Assembly: GCA_040954595.2 (NCBI GenBank)
Contig: CM082576.2
Span: 9,486,001 to 9,550,000 of the forward strand
DNA: 64,000 nucleotides
Reading direction: 5' to 3'
Source: Balanoglossus misakiensis
Lineage: Eukaryota > Hemichordata
The position numbers and the translations under genes are program-made. Within the stretch, counting starts at the first letter, position 1. The number at the start of each line of letters is the position of its first letter. The notes beneath the pieces are model-generated. The model saw only the letters and a program-made list of their open reading frames with translations. It did not search any database and was not told the DNA's origin. This document shows positions 11,351 through 24,969 of this stretch, piece by piece.

Positions 11351-14300
11351 ATGTCGACGGACGACTATTCGCTATGGCCTCTGGATATTGTTGTGTTTCT
11401 CCTGGTACTGCTCTTCGTGGCCGGACAGGGCATTTACCATGGTTGGAAGAAGCAGAACTCCACGAAAGAGTAAGTTTCCCCCGACCGACACATTCTTATC
11501 CCTCAGCAGCCAGGCTTATGTTTGTAAACAATGAATTGCTTCCTCAATGTTTCTTTACTGCCATAGACCCTGGTCAATGTTTCTTCCGACAGTCACGTCA
11601 AGTTCAAAGATAGTTCATGAAATTTGCCCAGTGTCTACCCTGGTTATCTCATGCGCACCTTTCTGCCGTGTGGGCCCCACCGACGTATTGAGCACTGCGC
11701 CAACGCTAACCAACTCTCCGCGTTTTCTCTGACAGATACCTGACGGCCAATCGTAGCATGACCGCTCTCCCCGTTGCCATGTCCCTGCTGGTGTCTTTCA
11801 TGTCGGCCATCACGTTGCTGGGCACACCGGCGGAAATCTACCTGTACGGCATGGGATACGCGGCGTACCTGTTCTGTTTTCTGTGGGTTTATCCCGTCGT
11901 GGCGTTTCTCTACGTGCCCGTATTCCAACCCTTGCCGCTCATCAGTGCTTATCAGGTTAGGTTTTCCCACCTCACCTCAATGTTATCACTTTGTACACAC
12001 AGTGAGCGAGTTTTCTTGACGAATCCTTTGGTATACGCTTTTTCATCACTATCCACGGAAGGACAACAGTATAGCCAGCATGATGTGACCACTCAGCCTG
12101 CTTCGATGTACATGTACACTGTATTGCTATCTATACTCGGGGGTAAAATCTCCACTCTTCATAAAAAAAGGTGCATGAGTTTGTGGGTGATTCCCTGGTA
12201 AATAAGCACTCTTTGTCGATATATAAGCTGAGAACGATCAAATCAACGTAAGACGTTCTCAGAAATGTGAAATAAGGCTTGGTGTCGACATACGAAACAT
12301 ACGATACGAAACGTTGCTTTTGTTTTGATTGCGATTGGACAACAAGTAATAAACGGTTCTATTGCAAGCACACACGGAGGCCGAGTTTCCGATTCATTAA
12401 TTTCATGTTTCTTTGTCGACAGTAGTATTTCGAATGGAGATTCGACAACTACACCCTTCGAGTCATCATATCCATCCTCTTCATATTCCAATCAGTGTTC
12501 TACATGGCCGTGGTGTTGATCGGCCCGGCCCTTGCATTCGAAGCAGGTACGTCGTCACCCACACACATCACGTGCAGACACGGTCAGCTCGCGATAACCG
12601 ATCATGTCATCTGTGCGGATGATGTGGATGGCCTGGACACGGTTGCCAGAAAAGGTCAAAAGTCAAGTAACCGTGTCAGTTAATTAATGCTGGCGTGAAC
12701 AATAGGGTTTCATCGCGTGTGTTTCAACAAAAATCTCACCAACACGTGACTGTATAATGCGAGTAAATACCGAACTAGTTTTCCTATTTTTATTGATGCA
12801 TTATGTCACATTCGATTAATTCACACGAATATAGTGACATTGAAAATTTATTTGAATGATTTATATTTCTTTTATCGGATTCCACAGTTTAGGGTTATAC
12901 ATTGGCGTATTAAAGGTTTAGTTACACCTGGATATAAAGTGCAGCTTTCTTTTATTCTCCCTGCAGTGAATGGAATCCCGCTCGGCCTCAGTGTGTTCGT
13001 CACTGGTAGCATTTGTATCTTCTACACTACGCTGGTAAGTGGGACCATTTGACTCAGATGGCTATTTATAGTGATAAATGTATAATGTTGACACTCGACA
13101 ATTGCTATCTCCTTTGCAGTCGGAAAGAGGCTCCACTCCGGGCGCGCGTGAGCAAACCCGAGCAAGCTCTTCATCACACCCAGGGAGCATCTTGAACCCC
13201 CCCCCCCCCCGACCGCGATGTTCCATAGTTATACTTCTGTTACGTCACATGCCTGCTCATGGACTTCATCATAGGCATAATTCCACACGTTCTATTTTCC
13301 AGGGAGGCATGAAAGCTGTCATTTGGACCGACGTCTTTCTCTTCATGATTATTCTCGTCGACTTAATCCTCATCATTGTGTGTGGCACGGTCGATGTCGG
13401 TGGAATGACCTACGTTTGGGAGTTCAACAAAGCAGATGGCAGGCTGGCTGAAAGTCTGTTCTAGTGCGTGTATGCTAAGTATAACGGTTTTACCTTGATC
13501 GCTTGATTGTATGACAATCTAACCAAGTGCAATCCTTCATTTATGAGACATTATTCTCTCTGCCCCTGTATCTGTCTGTCTGCCTCATCTCAGCTTTCTG
13601 TCTGTCTCTGTCACACATTTATTAATATATGTATACACATTTCCCTCTTGGAAACAGCTTTCCATTTGATGTGACCGAGAGAGTGACTTTTATGGGCTGC
13701 CTTATCGGAGGCGGTGTCAATTATTGCGCAATATTTCTCGGACAAGCCTCCGTTCAACGGATAATCAGCACGAAAAACATGAAACAAGCCAAGACGTAAG
13801 TGTTTCCTAGGCTTTGTCTTTCGTGGTTTCGTTCTCTCCTGCTTCCGTGTGGCGATATTGCTTTAATCAGGTGATCTATCGCTCGCCGACATTGACACAT
13901 CCCTCGGACGGTGCTAAGGTGTTAAATGATTCCCGTTGCAAGTGAGGTGACAAGTGGACAGTGTTTCGTTTAATTGTGCGGCACGATATTTAACAGTGGC
14001 TGATATGCCCGTCCCCTTCGCTGTACATGATAGGTTAGTGCTTCGCCGTCCGTTTCCGAAAGGGCCAAAGGCTATTCCGACATCGACCATGAAGGTATAG
14101 TTGCGTTGTAAGAGTGATAGTGATCCATTCATATTACACATGTGCATACATCCAGTGGTTCTTCTTAACATCAGTCCAAGGTTTTTTTTACGTGAAAGTT
14201 GTGATAAGCCGGTATCTGTTTCACTCTATTTCAGATCTGTCATGTTAAATTTACCATTTCAGTGGATTTTTCTCCCCATGGTTTACTTAGCCGGCCTTGT

Positions 14301-17178
14301 GATGTACGCCTTTTACAACAGTAAGTTCGCGTCGTGCATTTTGTCGTTGCGAAAATGTCTTCGGTGTGAGAGTACTCTATTAAACCACTTTTCTGAAAGA
14401 AGTGGCATTTAACGTGCGATATGCCCATTCATGTACATGGTATTAATTTGTCTGTATTTGTAGATTTCTTCACCAGACTCGAACCGGCTGTCAACGCCAC
14501 TTTATCGCCAGGTAAGTGTTGCCATGGAGATATCTCCAATACCGTAAGACAACACCATGAACTCAAACAGTTGATCACCCAAAATACGATTTCCAGTCGC
14601 TAAAGCCTTTTGAGATCTAAACGTTTCCTAGAAATGACCGTTTCTGTCCATTCCAACATTGTACACAGTCATCATAATGTATTGAGCTACATGATTTTTA
14701 CAGATGCTATAAGTAGAAACAGTCTCTATGATAAATATTAAAACTGTTAAAACCAGGATTTTCTCTCGTTCGAATAGCACTGACCTATCCAACTGACGAC
14801 TACGGGGGAGTGGAGCCTCACTATGAGCCTGATTACACCTCATCTGACCAGGTAAGACATTCCAAGAATTACAATACAAGATGTATGACAAAGGAATTTA
14901 CCGTTTCCACCTTGAACAGTGAACAGACTGCCGCCGCCATTAGCCACAGTCGTGGGAGGACGTACTTTGCACCGACGTTGTTTTTCTTACAACTTTTCTA
15001 CACGTTTCACTCTCCAGATTTTGATTTATTACGTCAGCGAGCAGTTCGGCCATATACGTGGGTTCATGGGACTATTCATATCTTGCATTTTCGCCGGAAC
15101 GCTGAGGTATGTGCGATTGATTTAACAATACAAAATTCTCACTGTAAGTGAATATTTCTTTGACGTTTGGAATTGTAGTTAGGATTTACCGATAGACTTC
15201 TGTGACACCCTGATCGGCTTGTGTTATATTGTTCTCTCTTTTCGGTGATCTGTATGTCATTTCAGTACCGTATCATCTAGCCTGAACGCCCTCGTCGCCG
15301 TGACCTTAGAGGACTTCGCAAAACCATGGCGACGGTGGAGGTCACGACGCACTGGAAACCCAGTCTACGTCAATGACAAAGTCGACACAGCAGCTGGGAA
15401 AATACTAAGTAAGTTGTACTTGTAGTTTCGGGATGGGGTTACGAATGCCCGCACGCGACTTCATTTTCGCACTTTGTGGTTACCAGAGGAAAAATCGTCT
15501 TGACTTACTCGGGTGTCTCAAATTCATTGCAGCCATCATCTACGGAATCGGAGCCATCTTTCTCGCTTACGTAGCGTCCTACATGGAATCTTTGATAACG
15601 ATGGGGAACACCATATTCGGTACATCGGGAGGCCCTATCCTTGGTTGTTTCTTGATGGGAGTCTTCTGGAAGAGAGCGACGGGATGGTAAAAGCAATATA
15701 TGACAATCTCACCGGGTGAACTGGCTTTGTTGTCGTTGTTGATGAACGTGGTTTTATGTGAATGCGGTGTGCACATGCTCATAGACGTGTCTCTCGTTTT
15801 CGTTTCTAAGTCCACACACGTGAATCGAAAACTGGAACTTCTAGATTATTTGGGCTGCTCGGTCATGTTTCTCACTGGATCTTGCTGTTCTGTAAGACAC
15901 TTCCCTTTTTTACGCACACAGGTCATGTGTGGTTGGCGCACTCGTTGGGTTTACAATGGGCTGCTGGGTGGCAGTCGGCGGTATGATCTACAGCGATAAA
16001 CTTGACGAAGTACTCAAGATATATTCGGTAGGTGGACACACACTTTGAAAGAACCAATGTCTCGGCCTTTCTGCGCGAAACTAGCATAGCATCGCGGTCT
16101 ACAGGTGAAGCGAAGAGTTAGCTGTGTAGAGACAGACAGATTGACAGACAGACAAAGCGAGAGTGGGCAAAGAGAACCTCGCTGAAGTGTAGTGATAGTC
16201 CTACGATTGTTTTTGACAAATGCAAAGACCTTCGGCAACAATTGAATATAGATTTTTATCTTACAAGAAGGTTCTTTTTGAACGTTTCTCTGTAGATGTC
16301 TTTTCTCTGGTACGGGACTTTCAGTTGTATCATCACCATGCTAGTGATCTTTTTGTTGAGTGAAATTCATCGATGCTTTTCTAAGGCGGAGAGGGCGAAG
16401 TCTAAAGAAATCGACGCGGCTCTTCTTGCTTCGTGTATGAGGTAAGATTGTTTCGTCCTCCACCTGTCCAGTTTTCTGTTGACGCTCGAGTTACTTCGAC
16501 ACTGGCGCATGCGCTGCTAATCATACAGTGACCGGCTGGAGCACTGGAGTTCCGCTGACAGCGCTCGTCATCATTTGGTATGGTAGTGTGTACAGCGCCC
16601 CCATTGTGTTGTCCTTTGTTGGAATGTTTCGCTCGTGTATCCATCGATGATATCTGTGAGTTGCCGACAAAGCCTTTCACAACCGAAACACGACGAATCA
16701 GTTCTATGTAATGAATATAAGTAATGACAGATGCTTTTGTAACGAGTCTGACAATGAGAAAGTACCATCCATTATTTTTTGACAAAATGTGAACCAAAGT
16801 CTTTGCAGACTACGGTGACTGAAATTGCGGCGTTGATCCTTATATGATTGATTTTTCAGGCCAAAGGATTGGAAGTCAAAATACATAACTGACGAAGACG
16901 ACGATGATTTCACGGGAGAGAAAGAGGATACGAATGACATGGACCATAAAGACGAAGCAGGCATGGCGGCGTTTGACAATTTCGTTTTTGAAGACGACGA
17001 CAGCAGGGCTGTGGACGAGACTAAAATGGCGGGTGTCGACAATGGACACGCGGACACCAACATCACACACCGTAACAACACTCACGTACATGCCAGTAAC
17101 GGAGATGTTGTAATCCACGCGAAGGAAATGGAAGAATTGCCCACCGCCAACATGATGACACAGACGTCATACTTTTGA
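11351..17178 (+). CDS. Sodium/solute symporter, SLC5A5/6/8/12 clade (tandem copy 1)
   Basis: Fifteen coding exons: 11351-11469, 11736-11955, 12426-12546, 12967-13034, 13303-13463, 13658-13795, 14235-14320, 14464-14511, 14778-14851, 15018-15106, 15266-15408, 15533-15686, 15922-16027, 16296-16441, 16860-17178. Phases agree and give 663 aa. Diagnostic stretches are [44 protein letters not shown] and AGTLSTVSSSLNALVAVTLED. These match the LeuT-fold SLC5 transporters for iodide, multivitamins and monocarboxylates, placing it in the plasma membrane with Na+ coupling. TM9 keeps the S-T pair of the Na+ site. The acidic C-tail ends in TSYF, a class I PDZ-type terminus. An AATAAA lies at 17542-17547. 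The substrate cannot be assigned; SLC5A8/12-like monocarboxylate transport is one possibility. Confidence 0.9.
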
Positions 17179-19285
17179 ATACAAAATTAAAGATACATAA
17201 GGAAAGTCCGTCGTGTGACGTGATATTCCGACCCGTGTTTATTTCTACTACTCTATTTTCTTCCACCATTTTACGAAAGATCGACTCTTCGGTTATTTTA
17301 TTCTGAACAAAGGAAACTTCTATTCTCATGATTACTTTAAGAATGAAATCGGCCAGCTTCAATTAAGTCTCAATTAACAAAAACATCCATTTGAAACTAC
17401 CGTTAGGAGACATGCAAATTGCTAAGTAAGATTATGGAATCAACTATTTGTTGTATTTTATATCCATAAACTAATTTTTTCAGGATTTCCTTCAATAGAT
17501 TTATACAAAGGCTGCTAAAAGTACAGAAATTTGCACGTGGAAATAAAAGTCTTATTTTAATAGAGAAAATTAATAGTCTACGTTCTCCTTTTCCTTCTCC
17601 ATCCCCTCCCTGTCACATACATGAATGCACATTTCTTAACTTACAGTGTAGGTATTCTTCAGATAGTTGTTCATTCCATCTATTTTAATCTATTATTACT
17701 TTGCGACACTTATTTTTACATGGCTTCGCTCAAGGATATCGGCGGCAACTCAAAGGCGTCGAAAATTTCATCATGTACACACAAATAACTTAATATTACG
17801 TGCATGCGCAGTTCAACGACATAATGACTATTTTTTATTGTCAATCATACAATAAATCAGAGCGCCATTCCCGTCCAGGTATTCGGCCTGTGGCGAACCT
17901 TCACGTCGTATGAATCAGATGCTATTCGATAGAAAGATTTACGACGCGTCTCAAATATCTCTCATTGTTTTCCGCGCTGGATCATTCGATTGCCCATTGT
18001 TTCCCCCCTGTCGGCCGTAGACAGACGTACTAGACACACTGAGACAATACACAAGGTTCATTGCAGGTAAGTGAAGTGTCCCACCCTTTCTGTTCACTTT
18101 TTTGTGGATTGATATTTTTTTGCTCTTGGGGTAGGATAGCGTTGGTAATGGAGTTACAAAAAGTTAAAACTTCGACATTAAAATTTGATTTGTTTGCTGG
18201 TGTGGCAGAATATTTGTATTGAGTATTTGTATAGCGCGACAGGGTAACGGAGTCGGCCAAGTGACCGACCCCCACCATACCCGATACAGACCACTCCGTT
18301 CCATATACGGAGAACTTCACACCGCTTATACTATTCAGTCATGTTCTATGGTACACGCATTTCGCTCCCGTGCCTTTACCTAAGACACTCAAAGAGAAGA
18401 AGAAAATGTATGAATAAAAAAAATATATACCAGGACAAACACAAGTGCTATTTGTGGTTCCGCCTGAAAGTATGCGCAGACTAGGTTGAAACTCTCACTC
18501 CCACTGGCACTTCAGTGTATAAACCGCAATCATTTTCGAAGATTTCAGTTAAAAAAGCTGAGAGCATGGGAGAGTTCTAGGGAGGCAGTACGTGACACGT
18601 TAACTCAGCCAAGCCTTTTCAAAGTCAACTTTGAAGGCTGTTTGCTGTGAGGGCCATGTCTGCAAACTGTGTTAACTTTGTTTTACACCATGAAATCGTA
18701 ACTTTACCGTGGAAATTGATCAACGGCTTATTTGCTTTCAACGACTGTCTATCTGTCTGGTCTTGGGTGGAATATTTGTCTGTTTCAATGATATGAGATC
18801 TGTGTGTTGAGACATACTTTTGTTGATTCCTTCTGATTAAAACCGCACCCGATTGTGCATACATGTACTTTGCTTGGTTTATGACTATTGGTATAACAAT
18901 AATGTCGTGTCGAGACCCGAATATTTATACTGTTTGTTTAGGCGATCAAATGCCGATATATCGAAGTGATTGTGAAAATCCTTCCGTCAATGTTTTATTT
19001 TAAATTTATTTGTTAGCTCGTTTCTCTATTTCACGCGATCTATCAAAGACCTGTGGTCTCCTCCATCACCGCTAAAGAAAAATAACATATGAAAAATACC
19101 CAATACATAGAGCTTATACATGTGTGCGACTAGTGTGGGGTTGCGATCAGAACATGATGTTATTATTGTCATGGCAGGTTTATTTCATTCATACCTCGTA
19201 TAGCTACCATTTGGAACTGTATTTGCTTGCGCGAACCACGAGCTTCAACATACTGACATATATATATTTTTTACAGCTATTGACA
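17179..19285. other. Spacer between the tandem SLC5 genes
   Basis: About 2.1 kb containing the 3'UTR of copy 1, with a candidate polyadenylation signal AATAAA at 17542-17547, and the promoter/5'UTR of copy 2. A splice acceptor (TTTTTTACAG) ending at 19276 lies ten bases before the start codon of copy 2, so copy 2 probably has an upstream non-coding exon within this spacer. No other gene was seen. Confidence 0.55.
17542..17547 (+). terminator. Candidate polyadenylation signal of SLC5 copy 1
   Basis: Canonical AATAAA, 364 bases past the stop codon of the first symporter gene, followed by T-rich sequence. An ATTAAA at 17186-17191 is too close to the stop to be the preferred site. Confidence 0.4.
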
Positions 19286-19432
19286 ATGTCTGGAGGCTAT
19301 TCCCTATCAATTGTTGACATAATACTGGTCGTCGCCGTTTTGGTTTTTGTCTGCGCTCAAGGAATTTACCATGGATGGCGGCAGAAGAAATCTACCAAAG
19401 AGTTCGTATGGTGGTGGTAGTGGTAGTGGTGG

Positions 19433-19519
<87 letters not shown>

Positions 19520-22500
19520 TGCATGTGCATGTGCATGTGCATGTGCATGTGCATTTTGCGAGCAACGTTTCCCATCTTTGTAGGTTTTTCACGGCCAGTC
19601 GCCGTTTCAGCGGCCTACCAGTGGCCATGTCTCTGTTGCTGTCGTTTCTATCAGCCATCACCGTGTTAGGGGTTCCGGCCGAGATCTATGTCTTCGGTAT
19701 GGGATACGCTGCCTACATACTGAGTTACCTCTGGATGTACCCCCTAATCACATGGTTATTTGTACCGGTTTTCCACTCTTTGCCTCTGATAAGTGCCTAT
19801 GAGGTGAGTCCCAAACAGCGCTGTTAGAACAATGGGGTCCGTTGCTTCACCAAAGCATTTATTTGTTACTGCCGGTCTGTCTGTCTTTGTATTTACCTAT
19901 TGTTGCGAACATTCCTATGTACTAGTATGTATACCCTTTTCGTGCTCGATGATGAAACAGAGAATTTCTTTTTTTAATTGACAGTACTGTGAGATGCGAT
20001 ACAATTATACGCTGCGGTTCATAGTCGCCTCGCTGTTCATTCTTCAAATGTCGCTGTTTATGGCCGTGGTTTTGATTGGCCCAGCTCTTGCACTCGAAGT
20101 GGGTAAGTTCGCCATATACGGTACATTGTACTCCCATTGGACACCGGTGTTCATCGGGGAACGTGGAAATGGCTTTCATTTACCGGTTCAGTCTTCTTAG
20201 AACTGCAGAATTGAAAATGTCGCCGATAACGACACATACTGCCGGTCACCAAGAAGTTCAATGGAACGTTAGAGCAAAAATAAGGAGAACTTTGTCCATG
20301 TAGAGAAATGTTGTCCCACATTTTAAACCTCATTACATTCAACAAAAGACGTTTTTAATCAAATGACAGATATAACTGAAATCAGGAAAATTGGAGTTCT
20401 TGTTTTCTTTTTCCCCTCAGTGACCGGAATCTCATTCACCATCAGCGTTCTTATTACTGGCGGCATCTGTATTTTCTACGCAGCATTGGTAAGCGGTAAA
20501 TATTCAATTTTGATACATGTAAATTGCATGATTTAATAATTCCTGGCCGTTTTTCCAAAGCCGGAAACGGGTGGGAGAGTAGGTCGGGGTGTTCAAACCT
20601 GTATCAAACTGCAAACGAGCAATCGCCCATCTTTTAAACTCGACCGCTTGTATTACATTCCACTAAAAACCAGCATGGTCTGCGTCTGTTTTCATTCTGG
20701 CTATCTATATGCAGGGAGGCATCAAAGCTGTGATATGGACGGACGCTTTTCTCTTCCTCGTCATTCTGGTCGACTTGATTCTCATCGTTGTCTTGGGAAC
20801 CATCGAAACTGGCGGGGTTCCGTACATCTGGGAATTCAACAAGGCGGACGGCAGGCTGGCAGAAAGCATTTTCACGTAGGTTTTGAAATTATGTGAATTT
20901 CTTTGACTGCGACGAGTGGTCGCACATGCAGTCATTGTTCTGTGTACCGGACAAATAATACAACGGTTTGATATTTTTATGTTATGTAGTTTTCCACTCG
21001 ATATAACGGAGAGAACCACCTTCCTGAGCTGTGTCATCGGGTTCGGCATCAACTATTTACCTGTGTACCTGAACCAAGCCAATATCCAGCGCTATATCAG
21101 TACTCAGACGACGAAACAAGCCAAAATGTAAGCTATGTCGATGACCAACTTTACCGCCGCGATGACTCTTCTAGCCAAAGTCTGCAACATGTGAGGTCGT
21201 TTGGTGTGAATTAGGTGTAATATGTACACTACTTGGGGGGCCATCGATCATATTTTAGTGTTTGTAAATATGGATATATGCGACGTGGTTGACCTTTTGT
21301 CATAGCTATGCTCAGTATTTATTACGCGAACTGGCGTTTCTTTGTTTTTATACTGTGCATAGTGCGGCTGTTCATAACACAAAACAATGTGTAGTAAATA
21401 CTATTACTTGTCACTCTGCTTTTTGTTGTATGGTCTTTTTATGGAGATACACGCAGCAGCCCGAAAGCCAGTCAACTCCGCGACAAATTGCGTTAGACCA
21501 TTCCGACGTTGTGATGCTTAATGCTCCGGTTTCGTGTGCACATACATTCCTGTCATGAAGTTGATGTATTAATTATTCATCTTTTGACAACGAAACTCTT
21601 CTATGTATTGATCGCGTTATGGTGACTCGTGTACTGTTGTTGGATAGGTATAAATCATTCTGGTTCAGTCCTCTCCTTGCAATATCAAGTTGGGGGGCTT
21701 TATATTTTTATTCTGCAACCAACCAACCAACCAACCAACCAACCAACCAACCGACTAACCGACCGACCGACCGACCAACCAACCAACCAACCAACCAATC
21801 GTAGCCAGCTGATGCATAACAACCCAGATCATTTCTCTGTTGAGATAATTTATTGCGATGGGCCCTCACAGATATTTTAACCTTTCACATTTCCCTCTCC
21901 GATTTTAGATCAGTCATGCTCAACCTGCCATTCCAGTACGTATTTCTTCCAATATTATTCTACTGCGGAATGATTCTTTATGCGTTTTACAACAGTAAGT
22001 AAATTATTTTATTGGGGGTTCAAAAGAGTGATAACTTTTTTCGCGACAATGTTTTAGTAATCAAAATCATTGACTTTCATCGACTACAGCTACAGTACAT
22101 TTCACCACTGTGACACAATTTTCAAGTCTGACTGAACCGGCTTTTCAGATTACGTGGTACCCATCGGAGCTCCGGTGAACGCTACATTTCCACCAGGTAA
22201 GCTATTAAAGTAACATCGGTCGATGTTGTCTACGACACCTTGCTTATACACAGGTCGGCCCATGTGTGCGGCTGACCCGCGCGTGTTATCATGGCTTTTA
22301 CGTGTAACTGGGGTTACAAGCAACACATTTCGTCATATACAACGTTGATGGAGTTTTATTTGCCACGTCCATTTACAGCGTTGTCGTACTCGCCGTATAA
22401 TCCGGGTGATGTGGAACCGCGCCACGCACCAGACTACACATCTCCAGACCAGGTAGGATCTGCTTGCTTGCGTGCCCTATAATGTGTCAATTAACCTTAT

Positions 22501-24969
22501 ATTATCACAACTTAACGGGGGAGGGTCTTGTGCAGTTTGGGGAGGATACATATTTTTCACGGAGCAAGATTTTGAAAAACACTAGTCTCTCCGCAATCAC
22601 GGACAATCACTTTCTCTTCATTTTAGATTCTGGTGTATTTTGTGAGTGACCAGTTCGGACATATAACAGGTTTCATGGGTTTGTTCATTTCTACTTTACT
22701 CGCTGGCACGCTGAGGTGACTACTTTTTTGTTACTCTTCGGCACTGTGAGTTCAAGATTTATAAGCTGTGATTCTGGCCGTTTTCCATTATTTTTGTCCT
22801 TGTGCATCATATCAACGGCAGTTTCTGGTTCCTTTCGAATGATTATGGGGAAGAGGGAAGGATGAGAGATGAGGCAGTGCCGACCATCGCATTATTTCAC
22901 TGTATCTCCGTCGCTTCTTCAACTTTTTTTATCGAAAAGTTCTAATCGTGTATTTTGTCAGGCTTAAATAATATTCACACATCTGCCTCGCCGTTAACAG
23001 CACAGTTGCGGGAGGCGTGAACGCCCTCATCGCCGTCACCCTCGAAGATTTTGTGAAACCATGGAGACGGTGGCGAGCAAGGAGAACGGGCAAACCTATA
23101 TATGCAAACGATACAGTTGACACGTACGCCGGGAAAGTCTTAAGTATGTAAATCGATAGATCCTTTACAAATTATCACTATTCAAAATTTCTGATATAGA
23201 TGATGACTATTGGTGAAATGTACACCAAGTGTCAAATGTCGCATATAAATAAGATTTAGCTTTAGATCATAGATTGGGTCCTTTCTCTCCTTAGCAACTA
23301 CCGCTGTGGTATATTCCGTGGTCAAGCTATGTGGATTACCAGATTGCCGAGAAATTGCAGATTTAGGGCACATTTTAACATATATTGATTTATGTGCTTT
23401 CTACCAGCGATTGTGTACGGTCTGCTCGCCATCGGCTTGGCATTTTTAGCGTCGAGGCTGGATACCCTGATCGCCATGGCCAACACCATATTCGGCACGA
23501 CCGGTGGTCCTATCATAGCGGTGTTTTTCATGGGTTTCCTCTACAAGCGATCCACTGCATGGTGAGACTACCTTTGTGTTCTATTAATAATAACACGAGA
23601 GAGACTCGGATATAGATACAAAAAAATTCGAAAACCAGAAAACGCCAGAGAGGTCCCCCCTCCCCAGTTTTAGACATTCATTTATTGGTTGTTCGTCTTG
23701 ACTCAACACGACTCTCGGCGGAGATGAGAAATTTACATTTCCATTGTCAATCTGTTCACATTGTTTAACAGGGCGGTAGTGACTGGTGTTGTTGTTGGGT
23801 TTGGTATGATATCATGGATATTCGTTGGTAACTTGTTGTATGCAGGAAGGCTCGACGAAGGGCTCTACATCTACTCGGTAAGATCCGACTCAATGAAAAA
23901 AAATGACATAGGCCTACACTTCGAATTCACTTTCCAAGCGCCTTTTGAGTCCGCCTCAATCTGTCCATGCACCAATCAAAGCGGTGTAAGCCTAGATACT
24001 TGGGATGTGCTTTATAAATTTAGTTACTCATTTTCATTGAACAAAATTTAATTTGTGACGGTGATGTGAGCCGATTGCATGTGTTTCTACCTTCGATCCA
24101 CTTTCGGGAGCATGCGCTCCGTTTCACTGCTAAATATTTGATAATTGTATTTCTATCAACCTGTTCGCATTACAGCTTTCGTTCATGTGGTATGCTACGT
24201 TTAGCTGCGGCGCGACTCTGCTCGTGGCTATTCCGCTCAGTGAAATCCACCGATGTTTCTCGGAACAAGAAAGAGAGAAGTCCAAAAACATAGACCCAGC
24301 TCTTCTAGCGACTTTTATGCGGTGAGTCTGCCTAGTACCATGACAAAAAGTGTGGCTTTGCAATCTACACAAAACCCATATACCCGACGATGTGTTTTTG
24401 AGGTCACTGTTCAAAGAGTTTGGAAATACAAAATTAAAATTTAATCAGTTACGTCTAAGCTTCCACAGCAAATGCCGCCACGTTGTAAAGCAAAACATAA
24501 TATATTTACCAATATGCAAATACACGTCATTTACGTTGATCTGAACTGGACCTGGTCAACGTGGACTCTAACGTCCGCACTGCATTATACCACATACAAA
24601 GATTTTGTGATTATACAAATCAAACTACACAGAGCCAACAGGAGCAACTCTTAGGGAAATTTTGTTGACTACATAAAATGTTTCTGTTTCATTAACAGGC
24701 CACGGGGTTGGACATCAAAATACACAAAGCGACGGCGAAATGAGGCGACGGATGACGATGACGAGAATATCACTCGAATGAAAGATGCGGAAATGTCAGG
24801 GATGGAAAACCCAGCTTTCGAGGCACGACAAGATGATTTGACCGCCGGGGATCACGCGGACTCCGGGAATGATGTCGGTCAGCGCAACGGCATGGGTTCG
24901 AACGTTGAACCACATAATGATGCATTTCAAATGAGTGAAAATCGGAAGTCAGAAACTTCATTTTTCTAG
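19286..24969 (+). CDS. Sodium/solute symporter, SLC5A5/6/8/12 clade (tandem copy 2)
   Basis: Fifteen coding exons: 19286-19401, 19584-19803, 19985-20102, 20421-20488, 20715-20875, 20990-21127, 21909-21994, 22149-22196, 22379-22452, 22627-22715, 23001-23143, 23408-23561, 23772-23877, 24176-24321, 24699-24969; 645 aa. Every intron has the same phase as in copy 1. Exons 2 and 4-14 have identical lengths, so this is a direct tandem duplicate. The shared signature includes [31 protein letters not shown] and [12 protein letters not shown]. In TM9 it reads [10 protein letters not shown], so it has lost two hydroxyl side chains that copy 1 keeps. The C-tail diverges but ends ETSFF, again a class I PDZ-type end. 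A plasma-membrane Na+-coupled transporter by family; substrate unknown and possibly different from copy 1. Confidence 0.9.
19435..19554 (+). repeat. (GAT)28 plus (GTGCAT)6 microsatellite in a 182-bp intron
   Basis: Uninterrupted GAT units cover 19435-19518 and run straight into six GTGCAT units at 19519-19554. The array fills most of intron 1 of SLC5 copy 2, between the donor at 19402 and the acceptor at 19583. It is intronic: the exon 1 frame stops at 19418-19420 if read through. Confidence 0.95.
21717..21799 (+). repeat. (AACC)n/(GACC)n microsatellite
   Basis: AACC units interrupted by a short run of GACC units, in intron 6 of SLC5 copy 2. A simple repeat with no coding meaning. Confidence 0.95.

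Noticed and set aside
19375-19827. Frame reading Asp and His-Val repeats into SLC5 exon 2
   Set aside because: It translates the intronic (GAT)n/(GTGCAT)n array; splice sites and copy 1 show the true exon starts at 19584.
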